DNA of 64,000 nt from Phycomyces blakesleeanus NRRL 1555(-) (lineage: Eukaryota; Mucoromycota; Mucoromycetes; Mucorales; Phycomycetaceae). Positions 37,722-49,950 of the stretch are shown here, piece after piece (position 1 is the first letter of the stretch; every line of letters starts with the position of its first letter). The stretch covers positions 372,001 to 436,000 of the forward strand of contig NW_017265134.1 of NCBI RefSeq assembly GCF_001638985.1. Direction: 5' to 3'. Below the pieces are notes generated by a model, which worked only from the letters and a program-made list of their open reading frames with translations, had not been told where the DNA came from and searched no databases. A program made the position numbers and the translations under genes.

Positions 37722-39115
37722 TCAAGAGCAGCATGCTCCTGATTGTGTCTCTTCTCCAAGTGCACTTGCTTGTGGACCTAGTCGGATACCTGATGTCTAT
37801 ATGCACCACGTTTAGTTGATGAAATTTTCATTTTTTTTAGAAATAATTATTATTTGAACACATTACCTCGTTGTTGGCAAATACACCATCCTTGATCTTA
37901 GCATATACATCTTCTGCTGTCTTGATAAATGCCTCTTCTACATTATCCGATGATTTTGCAGAAGTCTCGAGGAATAATGGGATATCGTTATCTTTTGCAA
38001 ATTTTGCTGCTTCTTCGTGTGTCACCTGTCGTTGGCGTGGATCCAAATCACTCTTGTTACCAATCAACATAATTGTAGTGTGTGGGTTGGCATGTTTACG
38101 GACATCTTTAAATAAATTTGAAATGAATAATTAAAATCGAAATTGATGTTATGTAAAGACTTACCTGCCAACCACATTGGTATATGTTCAAATGACTCTC
38201 TTCTGTTGTTTTTTTAAAAATAAAATAAAACAATTTAAGAATATTATATTGACCTATTTCTTGTAAAAAAAGTAATATTCGAAAGTACGTATTACCTTGA
38301 GATATCATAAACTACAAAGAAATATACATATATTAGCTATCTTTTTTCTTTGTTGCAATTTTTTTGGTATTGTGTAATCATTTCATCATTGTACCTAACA
38401 ATGCTCCTGCTGCTCCTCTGTAATAACTTTGTGTAATGCTTCTAAAACTCTCTTGACCGGCCTAAATAAATAAAATTTTATAAATATAAAAATAAATAGC
38501 AATATAGACTACCAAAGAAAAAACTTACAGTATCCCAGATCTGTAGTTTTACTTGCTTGCCATCAACAGTAATGAATTTTGTACCAAATTCGACACTACC
38601 CTCGAAGAAAAAGAAGAAGTTAAAAGGCTTGTATATAAATATTTGTACAAAATGCATGTATCACTATAAAACAATTCAAGATATATATATATATAGAGAG
38701 AGAGAGGATATAATGAATGATTTACCCAATGGTAAGTTCACGGCCAGAATAGAATCTTTTGTCGGTGAATTGGAGCAAAAGGCATGACTAGTTTTATTTA
38801 TATGAACGGAAATATATATATATATATTAGATTTAATTTTTGTTCTGAAATTAATAATATATTTATATCTACACTTCTTTTATACCTTTCCAACACCTAA
38901 TCAAAGTTACAGTGAAACCAAGTTTTATTTGTTAGTATTTCTCGACCTATTCCTCTAGGTCTTGGTCTTGGTCTTGGTCTTCTTTTGATGTATAATATTA
39001 TTATTATTATTTTCTTACCTGAATCTCCGACAATGATGTACTATAATATACAATGAGATGGAGAATTTAAAGATTGTAGTAATCTTACCTTGATAATGTA
39101 GTTATAGCTTGACAT
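37722..39115 (-). CDS. RAB2: Rab2-type small GTPase
   Basis: Ten exons (39115-39089, 39040-39019, 38896-38886, 38787-38726, 38595-38529, 38461-38395, 38311-38296, 38202-38165, 38105-37867, 37796-37722) give 207 residues. All nucleotide-binding motifs are present: the P-loop GDSGVGKS (split over three exons), TIGVEFG switch I, WDTAGQES switch II, GNKSDL and ETSAKS. AGQES with [21 protein letters not shown] and IKDGVF / GIRLGP near the C-terminus are Rab2 features. It ends CCS, a double-Cys geranylgeranylation site. Rab2 works in ER-Golgi traffic and late endosome/lysosome fusion. Two exons are microexons of 11 nt (P-loop) and 16 nt. All junctions keep phase. Confidence 0.94.
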
Positions 39116-40259
39116 GAGGGGGCAAAATTAAAAGAAAGAGAGAAAAAAAGCAATAAGAAAGGGAAGTGAAAAGAAAGAAACGCCAAGTACACGAGACTTA
39201 TTGAAATGCCAGTCAGCCGCTCATCCTCACGTGTTTCTATAGCACTTGGAGTCTTCTTGGTGCTCAATCTACAGTCTCCGCCCTTTTATTCAAAAGCTTG
39301 ACCCTTTTCTTTGTTTGCTTACTTTTCTTCTTCTTTTGATATACCTTTATATCTCAGATAATTCTCAATAGATACAATAGTCCTTTGTCCTTAGTCATTA
39401 GGCGCACGAATCTTCTAAACCATTTATCTATTCAAGCTTGTGTCAACAGCTGCGATAAGCCTATGATTTTATATATCGATGGCTTGTGTGAGCAAAATAT
39501 ATGAAACTTGTTCCATGTTCAAAAAATCAAAATCAAAATCAAAATCAAAATAAATAAACAAATAAACAAATATCCAATTGTATCCTTCACTGCCTATCAA
39601 CAGACTATAGGACTGGTATAGTACTTCTTATGGTTTATCAAGGTGCTCTTTTTTGTTTTGTTTCGACTTGTAATAAAATTAAAATAGTTCACCAATTTAA
39701 CACAAATATACTTACCTGCAGGTAGACGTTGCTGCTTTATTTTATTCAATTTAATACCGAGGCATATTCAATAAATCAGTCTCATTTATACAAAATTTAT
39801 ATGCATTTCCTAAAATTAAACAATGGCCGTCTTTAAATCTAGCCTATTTCTCTGGTGTTTGTGCTAACATTGTCAATAGTCATTTAATATGATATATGTA
39901 TACGGTACTGGCTGCTTCTATACATGTATTAAGTATCAAATAATCACATTTAAAGAAAAAACGCAGTTTCAATTTTTTTAACAGTATTTAACAATTATTG
40001 AAATACTCAGACACTCAAACATATATACATACCAATAGAGTCTCGAAACAAACTTTGGTATGGCCTAAACATAACAAATAAGCTTTCTCTTTGAAATTTC
40101 ATCTCCACAGAGCAACAAGTTCAAGATCTCTTTGTGTCACAAAATTGTAATTATGTGACTTGCACCAACTCTGAGAAAGAAATAAAAAAAAAGAAAAAAG
40201 AGTTGACTCATACAGACACACTTCTCTGTCCCTTTTTCTCCAACTTTACTTATTCCACA
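39116..40259. other. Intergenic region, divergent promoters of RAB2 and PDX2
   Basis: About 1.1 kb of AT-rich DNA between the divergent RAB2 and glutaminase genes. It contains a short AAATC repeat (39525-39550) and no convincing open frame. Confidence 0.6.
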
Positions 40260-40974
40260 ATGGCCACAAAACAGATCAACATGGGAGTTCTCGGTAGGTT
40301 GGACAGGGCAAATATGCTTAAAGCTTTTTTTTTCTTCTACTTTTCTCTTTGGTCTGACACAAAACATAATAGCTCTTCAAGGTGCCTTTCTCGAGCACAT
40401 CAACATGCTCACTGGAATTCCCGAGGTTACATCTGTCATTACCGTCAGAACTGCTGAGGAACTTAACTCGGTCGATGCTCTTATTATTCCCGGTGGTGAG
40501 TCTACCGCTATGGCTTTGATTGCCGAGCGTTGCAACATGCTTGAACCTCTGCGTGCCTTTGTCCGTGCAAAGCCCACCTGGGGTACCTGTGCTGGCATGA
40601 TCATGCTTGCTGACGAGGCCACTGGTGCAAAGAAGGGTGGTCAACAATTGCTGGGTGGTCTCGACATTTGCGTGAACCGTAACCAGTTTGGCACCCAAAA
40701 GGAATCTTTTGAGACCATGCTTCATCTTCCCGAGATCTTGGGTGAAGAGCTCTTTAGCGCAGTCTTCATTCGTGCCCCTGTTATTTCCCAGATCAAATCC
40801 GACAAGGTCAAGGTTGTCGGCCGCCTCGAGCGCCAGATTGGAGAAACCAAGGCAGAGACAATTGTTGCCGTCCGTCAGGAACACCTTTTTGCCACCGCAT
40901 TCCACCCTGAACTTACACGAGACAACAGACTCCATCAGTTCTTTGTATCCATGGCCCTTACTTACAAGCAGTAG
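40260..40974 (+). CDS. PDX2: Pyridoxal 5'-phosphate synthase glutaminase subunit (Pdx2/Sno)
   Basis: Two exons (40260-40293, 40373-40974) give 211 residues. The class I glutaminase signature is complete: GVLALQGAFLEH at the start (spanning the splice), IIPGGEST, the nucleophile Cys in GTCAGMIML, and the catalytic His-Glu in AFHPEL. Pdx2 hydrolyses glutamine and channels ammonia to Pdx1, which builds pyridoxal phosphate from ribose 5-phosphate and glyceraldehyde 3-phosphate. No Pdx1 partner gene is visible in this window. Confidence 0.95.
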
Positions 40975-41488
40975 AAAGCAAACCAGCATATACATATATA
41001 CACAAGTAGAAACGGAAAGGAAGATATAGATAAGAAATGAGGGATATAAACACACTCACATATACATATACGTGCACACTCCCAAACACACTCCCAAACA
41101 CACTCCCAAACACACGCATATATAATATATATGTAGAACTATTAGCATTATTGTGTCGACTTCTTGTATATTTTTAGTAGAATACCGATGCCTATAGATT
41201 AGCGTCATTCCTGATTATAATTTTTATTATTACTATTTACCATTTACCATTTATACTATTATTATATTGTAATCGACATTTAGATCGAATATTTATATAT
41301 AAAAACCCAAGAAAAATTTCACTTCACATTAAAAAAGAGAGATCGAGAAAAAAATATATGGGAATATTAAAAATGTAAAACTCTATTTGATAGTAGTGAT
41401 TTCTAAAATAAAGAGAATGAAATCTAACCCAAACTTTTTTTTGTAAAGAAAAAAAAATGACCCTGGAAAAAAATCAAAGCAAAAAATT
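40975..41488. other. Intergenic region between convergent genes
   Basis: About 500 bp with the 3' flanks of the glutaminase and GDP-mannose transporter genes. It contains three perfect 12-bp units (ACACTCCCAAAC) at 41076-41111 and AT-rich DNA. Confidence 0.6.
41076..41111. repeat. 12-bp tandem repeat (ACACTCCCAAAC x3)
   Basis: Three identical 12-bp units are adjacent in the 3' flank of the glutaminase gene. Confidence 0.9.
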
Positions 41489-43060
41489 TCATGGCTCTCT
41501 AGATTTCTCATCATACTTGTTCGCATCCGAGTAACTCTGACTAGAAGCAGAAGAAACTGAAGGGCTGTTGGGTCTTGATCCCAAAAAGACAGATGGATAT
41601 GCCTTTGCGAACGAATACACAATACCTGCCACAAACCCTATATAAGACAGAATGAGTTCTGTGTATTTATATGTGTGTGCGAGCGTGTATTTCCTTCTTT
41701 TTTTCTTTCTTTTGAAAGGTAGAAGGTGGGGAGAATATTCACACAAAACTTACCAGTAAATATCGCAGTGATATTAGAAAATGTAGCTGGGTCACCAAAA
41801 AACACGATACCCGACACAGCAATAGGAAGCTTGTTAAGCGATCCGACCATTGAGTATGTTGTAGAAGACGTTGTTCGGACACACCAGGCAGATGCGTAAG
41901 ACATTCCAAATGCAGAAGCACCCGAAAATATCATTGCCCAGATGCGCACTTTGCGCTGCCCTGGAGGACTAAGAAAAGAAAAGAAACACAATACAATATA
42001 TAAGAAAATAAGTTTAACAAAATGCATAAACTGTTTAATTAGATTGCTTACAAGTTTATCAAGAGATTCTCATTTGACCAGTCTTCCAACAACAGACTGG
42101 GCACTATGAGGAGTGGGATAGAAAGCAGGTTGTTGTAGTAGACAGTGTCAAAGTCTTTGAAATTAGTCAGCTTGATTCTCTTGCGCATATAGAGCACAAA
42201 TGCTGCAGATGAGACGCAATTGAAACACATCCAAAAGTACCCAAGCATGGTAATAGAGGTATTTATGTCCCCAGAAGAGGTGTACGGCTGAAAGATACTT
42301 CCTAGAGCCATCGAGACATCATTCCCCCCAGCAATTATAGAAGATAATGTCTAAAAGTATGTACAGACATATATATATAAAGAACGAGATATTTTGATTT
42401 TATTAAAATTGTCAGCCTACAATCAATATATCAAATCATATTGTATTACACCACAGGGACTTACCATCAGACCGAAAGAAACCATCATCATTGGTGTCAC
42501 ATTTCCACCGAACCAGAGTACCTCTCCATAAGCGATAAAGATGATGGTCATGTTCTTGAAGATGGTGTAGACTGGAATTGGCAGGAATTGAAGAGCCTTT
42601 GACCCAGTATAAATCATAGCCACAAGAAAAACAGTGATAGGAAGCCATTTCTTGGCTTCTTCTTGATTGTAATCACGAAATTTTATCAAATTTAGAAACT
42701 TGAAAAGTTGGAGGAACCCAACTGTTGTGATACTCTACAGTCATATTTTAAAAATTAAGATTTTTTTTAAAAAATAAAATAAAAAAAAAGCATACACACA
42801 TATGATATTGAACAATATTTTCCTTATTATGATTTATTTACCTGAACAGATAAGAGTAGGAATACCATATTGAAGCTACCACTGACAACGTATTTGTTGG
42901 TAACGGTCATTATAATGCTTGCTACACAGTAGCTGAGAATAGGAACTCCAGCTTTGGCTGCGGGCGGTAGATCTATGTGGCGCGACCCCACCAATGTTGC
43001 AGAAGGGGATCTTGGGCTCGTGTCCCCAGTGTTTACGGTAAGCAAAACCTTTTCTGACAT
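41489..43060 (-). CDS. GDP-mannose / nucleotide-sugar transporter (Vrg4-like)
   Basis: Five exons (43060-42842, 42734-42465, 42350-42052, 41968-41754, 41637-41489) give 383 residues with about ten hydrophobic helices. Motifs include the family loop [10 protein letters not shown] and a GSLNKLPIA segment corresponding to the substrate-binding GALNK motif of GDP-mannose transporters, and the helix pattern of the DMT superfamily. Vrg4/Gmt proteins carry GDP-mannose into the Golgi in exchange for GMP, supplying mannan and glycolipid glycosylation. The C-terminal tail is Ser/Glu-rich ([10 protein letters not shown]...). The start at 43060 is the first ATG in the frame; upstream codons lack a start. 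The GALNK change (A to S) does not remove the Asn-Lys pair. Confidence 0.9.
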
Positions 43061-43666
43061 TAAGCTTCGAACCTTCAAAGGCAAGGTCTAGATAATATAT
43101 ATAAATATAAAAAAGAGTAGAAAAGAGAGGAGACTAAAGGGATTATTGCTGCTGTTTTTTGAAGAAAGACGTTGAAAACAAGAAAAATGATTTACATAGA
43201 GTTAATATAGGACTCAAGGGAATGCATTTGCCTTAGAACAAGTCCACTCTCCAATGGAATATTGCCTATTATGGAGCTGACTGTAAAAAAAAAAGAACCA
43301 ACATACCGAACGTTCTGCAGGGTTATTGTTATTATAAAAATTATATATATATATATTGGTTGCCAAGTGTAACTTTATAGAATGCCAACCCCACTTATAT
43401 ATATTTATATATGCTGTGGAGATGGTATCTATGGAAAATATTTAAAACTGTGTGAAAGTGAGTATTACTAAACCATTTTCCCACTACATATTAATTTCTA
43501 TGATTTAAACTCATTGTGCCATTGCTTAAACTATAAGAAACCAAGGAAATATATTTGACTTTTTTTTTGTTCCTTGTTTTTACTATTACTCTTACTCTTA
43601 CTATTACTCTTACTCTTACTATTACTCTTACTCTCTTACTTTTATTTATTGATCAATTAATTGAAA
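43061..43666. other. Divergent promoter region with an 18-bp repeat
   Basis: About 600 bp between the divergent GDP-mannose transporter and CoA-ligase genes. The only structured element is the pyrimidine-rich 18-bp tandem repeat at 43582-43635, close to the CoA-ligase start. Confidence 0.6.
43582..43635. repeat. 18-bp pyrimidine-rich tandem repeat (3 copies)
   Basis: Three near-identical units of ACTATTACTCTTACTCTT end 31 bp before the CoA-ligase start codon. On the coding strand they form a CT-rich tract that may lie in the 5' untranslated region or core promoter. Confidence 0.85.
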
Positions 43667-46022
43667 ATGGTCTTTGTTTCCCCTCACGCCAAGGTCGACG
43701 TTCCAAATGTTGATATCTGCAGCTTTGTATTTGGGCCCAACCCATACAATACTGTCTATCCTCATGATAGAGTTCTTTCGGTTGACGGAAATACAGGTCA
43801 ATCAATGACCTATGCTCAAATCAAAGATGTGTCTAGCCGTCTTGGAGCTGGGTGGATAGAGAATGCTGGTTTAAAGCAGGGCGATGTTGTGGCCGTATTT
43901 GCTCCCAACCAATATAACCATACTTCTCTCTTCCTCTCTCTGCTTTCAGCAAAACTTGTCATCACACCAGGGTAAAATTGGATACATAAATAAGCTTCCC
44001 AATAAAAATGTGATTTCTAATATATTAAAAAATTAAAATTATCTTGTTTCACCTTAGAAACCCTGCGTATACAGAAGGTTTGAAATCAGAATATCTTTTA
44101 GAAATACCAATTTTTTTTTAAAAATTATTCTAATCTCAATTCTCTTTCCCGCTTCTTACCAGGTGAATTCCACCATCAAATCTCTTCATCTGGAGCTGTT
44201 GCTCTAGTCACTGTTCCTGGCCTTCTGCCGGTATTGGTCAAGGTTTGCGAGAAGATCGGAATCCCCAAATCTCGCATATTCTTGTTCGGTGACCAGGAGG
44301 TTGCGGGATGTAGACCCTTTAAGAGCATCATCAGTACTTCAAAGGCTATTGAATACCCCCTCAAGGGAATTAACCCTATAGAAGATACTGCTTTCCTCTG
44401 CTACTCAAGTGGAACAACTGGTGTTGCAAAGGGAGTTATGTTGACCCACCAAAACTTCGTTTCCCAGGTGATGATTGGTGGTCACTTTGATGAGATGGGT
44501 GCTGGTCCAGATGATATTGCTCTCGGTTTCCTTCCATATTATCACATCTTTGGTCTCTGCAGTCTGATATTGAGTCCTATTTACAAAATGTCGGTAGTTG
44601 TGACAATGACAGCATTTGACTTGGAATTACTTTGTCAACTTGTTGAAAAGCATCGCATCACTTTAGCTGCAATTGTACCTCCTATTGGTAAGTTCCCCCC
44701 CCCCCCCCCCCCCTTTTTTTTTTTTATTTTATTATTCTTCTTATTATCCCAAAGAAAATATTATAACATGTGTAATCTTGGATTCTTCTTATTCTTATTC
44801 TGATTTTATTTTATTTTTTATTTAGCTCTCCTTCTTGCAAAACATCCAATTGTAACAAAATATGACATGACTTCTTTGAGATTACTTGGATGTGGTGCCG
44901 CACCCCTCAACCGCGAACAAATTGCTTCTTTGAGTAGACGTATGCCTGCTGTATTGACTCAAGGGTAAGTTGAGAATAATGGTAATAATGATAATGATAA
45001 TATTCATATGTAAGAATTAAACTAAATTTGTGTGAAACATCGTTCAAAGTTACGGTATGACCGAAACTACCTCCGGTATTCTTGCCCAGAAATATCATAA
45101 AAGAACTCTAGGTAAGGGTCGTACCATTTATAAATTAACAGTTCTTTTTTATATATATAAAAGAATAAACGAGGTAAAATCAATCGACTCACTTTATATT
45201 CATGGGAAATAGGTTCTGTTGGAACTTTGTTCCCAAATTGTGAATGCAGAATTGTGGATGAGAACATGAATGGTAAATATTTAGCTATTTATTTATTTAT
45301 TTGCTTAAAAAAAACAAGGCGAAAAAAAATTGGCTAGAAAGATAAAAGGGATATAGAATTGGTTAAATAAATGATCAAAAGAGTTTAACTGTATGTTTGA
45401 CTTCTTTAGATTTGGGTGATGATCAAGATGGTGAGCTGCTTTTCCGTGGTCCCATCGTCATGAAAGGCTACCTGAACAACCCCAAGGCCAACGAAGAGAC
45501 TTTTGTGGACGGTGGTTGGATGCGTACTGGTGATGTCGGAAGATTTGATAGCAAGTCCAAGGATTTCTTTATTGTGGATCGTATTAAGGAGTTGATCAAA
45601 TACAAAGGTTTCCAGGTTGCTCCAGCAGGTAATTATTATCTTGGATTTTTTTTATTGATATTTTCGACAGCAACAAGTAATAACGATATATATATATAAT
45701 GCTTTTAGAACTCGAGGCACTTTTGCTTACTCGTGAAGATATCCTGGACTGTTGTGTGGTCGGAAAGTACGACGAATCTCAGGCAACCGAACTCCCAGTT
45801 GCATTTGTTGTGTTGGACGCTGCAAGTGTTGCATCAGATGAAAAGGCAAAGGAGATCCATGCATATGTAGCTGAAAATGTTACAAACCACAAGTATCTTC
45901 GCGGTGGCATCAGATTTGTTGCTCAGATCCCAAAGAGCCCTACCGGAAAGATCTTGAGGCGCGAGGTTAAGGATATTGTGAAGAAGGAGCAAGAGGCTGA
46001 CAAGCTGAAAGCAAAGCTCTAG
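43667..46022 (+). CDS. Acyl-/4-coumarate-CoA ligase-like AMP-forming enzyme, peroxisomal
   Basis: Eight exons (43667-43971, 44058-44077, 44163-44687, 44826-44964, 45050-45111, 45213-45272, 45410-45628, 45709-46022) give 547 residues. ANL-superfamily motifs are present: YSSGTTGVAKGVMLTH (P-loop A3), GYGMTETTSG (A5), WMRTGDVG (A7), RIKELIKYKGFQVAP (A8) and SPTGKILRR with the catalytic Lys (A10). Such enzymes activate a carboxylic acid through an acyl-AMP to a CoA thioester. The order and length match 4-coumarate-CoA-ligase-like and medium/long-chain acyl-CoA synthetases; the substrate cannot be read from sequence. The protein ends AKL, a peroxisomal PTS1-type signal. Exon 2 is 20 nt long with a weak GTTTGA donor, and intron 3 carries a 19-nt poly-C run. 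Confidence 0.9.
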
Positions 46023-47760
46023 TGCAGCCTAAAGCTAAATCATTATGGGACAGATATACTTTAAACTTAGATATCAAGCATACATACATAGCAAAATACT
46101 ACATAAACAAAAAGTCTTCATGCATCATATCCATTATTGTGGTCATTATTTTGAATTTGACCAGCCCAAATCCACAGAAAAAGCCCTATAATTTTTTCTT
46201 CTTATGAACCGAATATTAGGATTTTTTTTAAAAAATTAAAAATAATAATATTATATATATATATAAAAGAAAGAAAGATGAGGCCAGTGAAATAAAATTG
46301 GGTAAATACCTATGACGAAAAATAAAGAAAAGGGGTTTTGTGGTGCTGCTGTGAATGTCACTAAAGAAGAATTCTTGTGGAGAACTTCAGTACATTTAAT
46401 ATATATATATATTCTACTTGCATTCATATGTGAGCCAAATTTGAGCTAAATTATTTATCCAGAGAGAAATTTTAAAGATAAGTATAGTCATTTTTTTTAT
46501 TCTATGAAAAGTATCAATATTTTGGATAATGATTTCTCTACATATTACTGCATGCTATATTCAGGCATCGCTTTAATGGCTAAACGGTTGTTGGTTGGAA
46601 ACAATGGACTAAGTTGACCGAGGCATAGAGTTTTTATAAAGGGGATTTAATAATTCAATAGGTCAATAGGTCAATAGTTCCACAGAATTTTATATTCATA
46701 CTTTTATTTTTATTTTTAGAGTATGTGAAAAAGATTGTCATTGTTTCTCTGTATCTCTTTATTTATATGTTTGAGTGGTAAACTCAAGAGATAAGCCCAA
46801 TATTAGTATTACTTGGTGGTGCCAATGGTATCCATTACAGTTGAGTTACTTGATTTATTTTTTAGTTTTATCCGAACATGAATTCCATTTCGGATCGTCT
46901 GGTGCCCAGAGGGGTAACTGGGTAGGACATAATTGGGGCTATGGCTTTCATCACCGGAATTGCAGGTTGGTAAGACAAAGATCGTCAATGGACCCGTCTA
47001 TGTAAAGAAAACCAAGATCTTTGAAATTTCTGATCATAGCATCGGTAGTCTTTCAAATATATATAAAGACCTAATCCTGATCCTGATCCAAGGGGGAAAA
47101 GATTCCTTCCAAGTCCGTGACTTCGGTGATAAAAATGGTGTACCCATATCTCTGGGAGCATTTTCCTCCTATTATAGTCCGGAAACTTCTTTCCAGGTGA
47201 ATCTAGATATCGAGTCAAAAATCACCATTGGAACCAGTACTTTGTTTTCCATAATGTAAAAGCAAATGAAAGTATAACGTAGAAGAAAACAAAAAGACAA
47301 ATCATTTTAGGAATATAACTACATAGTATAGTTTATCTTAAAGAGTTAGTAACAACTACTCACAACTGCATAGCTTTGATTCCATTAACTACTTTTTGTT
47401 TTTTTTCTTGCTTTTTGGTCAAGTCTAATTTTAACTTTGGTCACCACTTGTCTAGTTACCAAGGGTTTAGTCACGGATTTTCAGTACTAAGCCATGTACT
47501 AAACTTTAAAATTGTATTTGCTTCACAATATTATTTTACAAGCTTAGAGAAATATATAATATTCTTAAATAGTATTTAATAGCTTTAAATAGCATTTAAT
47601 AGTTTTGAACAGTAGTAGAGAGTAGTAAATATTAAGGTAATTTATTGTAAAAAGTAGTTCAGTAGAATGTAAATAGAATGTAACCGAACAATATTGCACG
47701 CATTCAGATGTATGCTATGAATAACATAGAATTTTTTTTTGGCTACTGCATAATAAGCTG
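46023..47760. other. AT-rich intergenic region with a possible gene remnant
   Basis: About 1.7 kb. Most is AT-rich and repetitive. Between about 46775 and 47262 the composition becomes more coding-like and one frame (46933-47259, no ATG start) encodes a non-repetitive segment of about 100 residues (with VRDFGDKNGVPIS), but I found no start, no splice chain and no recognisable family. It may be a decayed gene. Confidence 0.45.
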
Positions 47761-49950
47761 TTAGCTTTCAAGGTCTGGTTTCACTGGCTGAAGGAGAATA
47801 ACACCGTTGGGAGAGCCCAATCTGCTGAGATAATCTGGTTTTGTGGTATCTGGCACAATATGCTTTGAAGAGTCTTGAAAGATCTGTGTGTTTCCTGCAC
47901 TAGGAGTATTATCAAAAGAATGAGGAACTTGCATGGGCCCACTTGAAGCATTGAGTACGGCTGTTTTATCAGATGTGTTGACATTTCTATACTCTTTTGG
48001 TGATTCATACGCCTGAGGTTTCTCGCTATATCCAATTGGCAAAGTCTCACTTTGAACCTTTTCATGTTTTCCCTTCTTATTTCGTCTGCGAAGAAAGAAC
48101 AAAACAACCAAGGCAATTATTACAGCTGCAGCCTACAAAAAAAAACGTACATTACATCTCGGTTTTAGTATCTTTGTTTTTGTATACGTTTTTTTCTTTT
48201 GCTCACTTACGGCACCAACAGCAATTCCTACAATAGCACCAGTGCTTAAGCCTTTAGATCCGGTGTTGGTTGAGCCAGGTGTGCTTTGAAGAACATCCCA
48301 ATTTGGACCGTAACTATCAGTCCACTCCCACGTATCGAAATTTAATACATGAAAGCTATTCTGAGATGTCAACGAATTGTCGTTTCCAAACAAAACAAAC
48401 AAATAGTTGTTGACCGAAATGGCTGTTAAAAGTATTTAGAGTTTGTAGAGTATGTTGAATATTCGATAGTTTTAGCTTATACTATATTAGCTATAACGTA
48501 CCAGAATGTCCTTTAAGACACCCAGGGCTGTTTGGTAACGTCTTTTGAGTCCATGTAAGTGTGCTGAGATCAATCACCCAGCTGTAGTCATTCACAATAG
48601 TAGTTTGGGCGGCTAATATATATATATAAGGCTTAGCACTGATTTATAGAATATAAAGCTGCAAATTTATTTATATTTGTGTCTGAGATTTACCGTAAGA
48701 CTCTCCTCCATACATAAATATGGAGTTTGTGTTGGGAACTAGAAAGATAAAAATAAAGCCGCAGTGTTAATTTCTTTATCCAAATAATATATACATGTAT
48801 ATATATATATTGACTTCCCTACCAAAATTTAAGGTAAACGAGTGTCTTACAGAAGGAGTCAAGTCTCCAAGTGTCGCGCTTACAGACCAGGTGCTGGTCG
48901 ATGTGTTGAAAGACAATATTTCGCTCATAGGGGCATCTTTTTGGTCGTAAATATTGGTAGTCGTAGTTTGCTTAAAGTACTTTATTCCTCCAATGTAGTA
49001 AATAGTCGAACCATCTGGAGAAAGAGTAGAGACGTGCCCAGATCGAGGGTAAATGAAAGATGGGGCGGCTGAAGGTATATTAATCCACGATTGACCCTAT
49101 ATTATTTAAAACAGATGTCGAGTTAATTATTAGACTTTTCTAAAGCTTGAGGTTTAACGGTCTTACCCAAGAGAAATTCTTGTACCAGTAACGAACGGGA
49201 CTTGAGATATTTGCTAGGCTATAATATTGTAATTAGTATAAAAGATATGGTATCTACGCGACTGTAAATTATTTAAGTATCGATTACACACCTTACACCG
49301 CCCCACATCTTAATTGTTCCATTATTGAGAGAGACAGAAGAAGCGTCAGATCTGATACAATGTTTTTTTTTTTTTTTTTAAAAAAAAGGTTAGATAATTA
49401 ATTTACTGTTAATATTCTCTCTCTAACTAAATGTACGTACGTATTTCCTGAAAGCCCATCTGTAACTGAGCTCCACTGTTGCGTATTGACATTGAAAACG
49501 ATCGTTGAATTGACGAGTGTGTTGTTGTAGTCTTTTCCACAGCCATTAACAACGTAACTGTTTTGTGGGATAATGGGGTTGGCTCTAAGGCTGTACACGC
49601 TCTCTAATGCAAATCCAGGTGTTGCCGGAATCTCTCTCCAGTTTGTTAGGGATGCCGAGACAGTAAAGTTGTTTGATACATCGAGTGCAAAATGATCTGT
49701 GTAGGAAGTTGCATATGGGGAATTTAAAGCTGCTCCAAATCCACCATAGCAGTAGATCTCCTTTTTTATGAGAACACATCCTATGTTATATATATATATA
49801 TAAAAGATAAGATATTGATCCTGCAATTAATTTATGCAGGATATTTTTTTACAGCATACCTTGCATGCTTCGAGCAGCAGGAATTACAGCATCAACCTTA
49901 GAATTGAACAAAAGCAACAAGAGGCCTAGACAGTAGGAATGCCATATCAT
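47761..49950 (-). CDS. Kelch-repeat, galactose-oxidase-like type I membrane protein
   Basis: Nine exons (49950-49860, 49780-49441, 49351-49292, 49218-49167, 49096-48823, 48738-48694, 48612-48502, 48422-48211, 48132-47761) give 518 residues. A signal peptide opens it (MIWHSYCLGLLLLLFN). Kelch/beta-propeller blades follow to about residue 370 (CYGGFG, MWGGV, IYYIGGI, IFMYGGES, YLFVLFGND). A Ser/Gly linker precedes a transmembrane helix (AIVGIAVGA joined to AAAVIIALVVLFF, split by an intron), a basic stop-transfer (LRRRNKKGKHEK) and a cytoplasmic tail. Fungi of this group have many such galactose-oxidase/kelch membrane proteins of unknown function; no Cys-Tyr copper site is evident, so catalysis is doubtful. 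Role at the cell surface is inference. Confidence 0.85.

Noticed and set aside
49380..49450. T-rich run followed by GTACGTAC palindrome
   Set aside because: It coincides with the exon 2 donor and intron of the kelch gene and needs no separate explanation.
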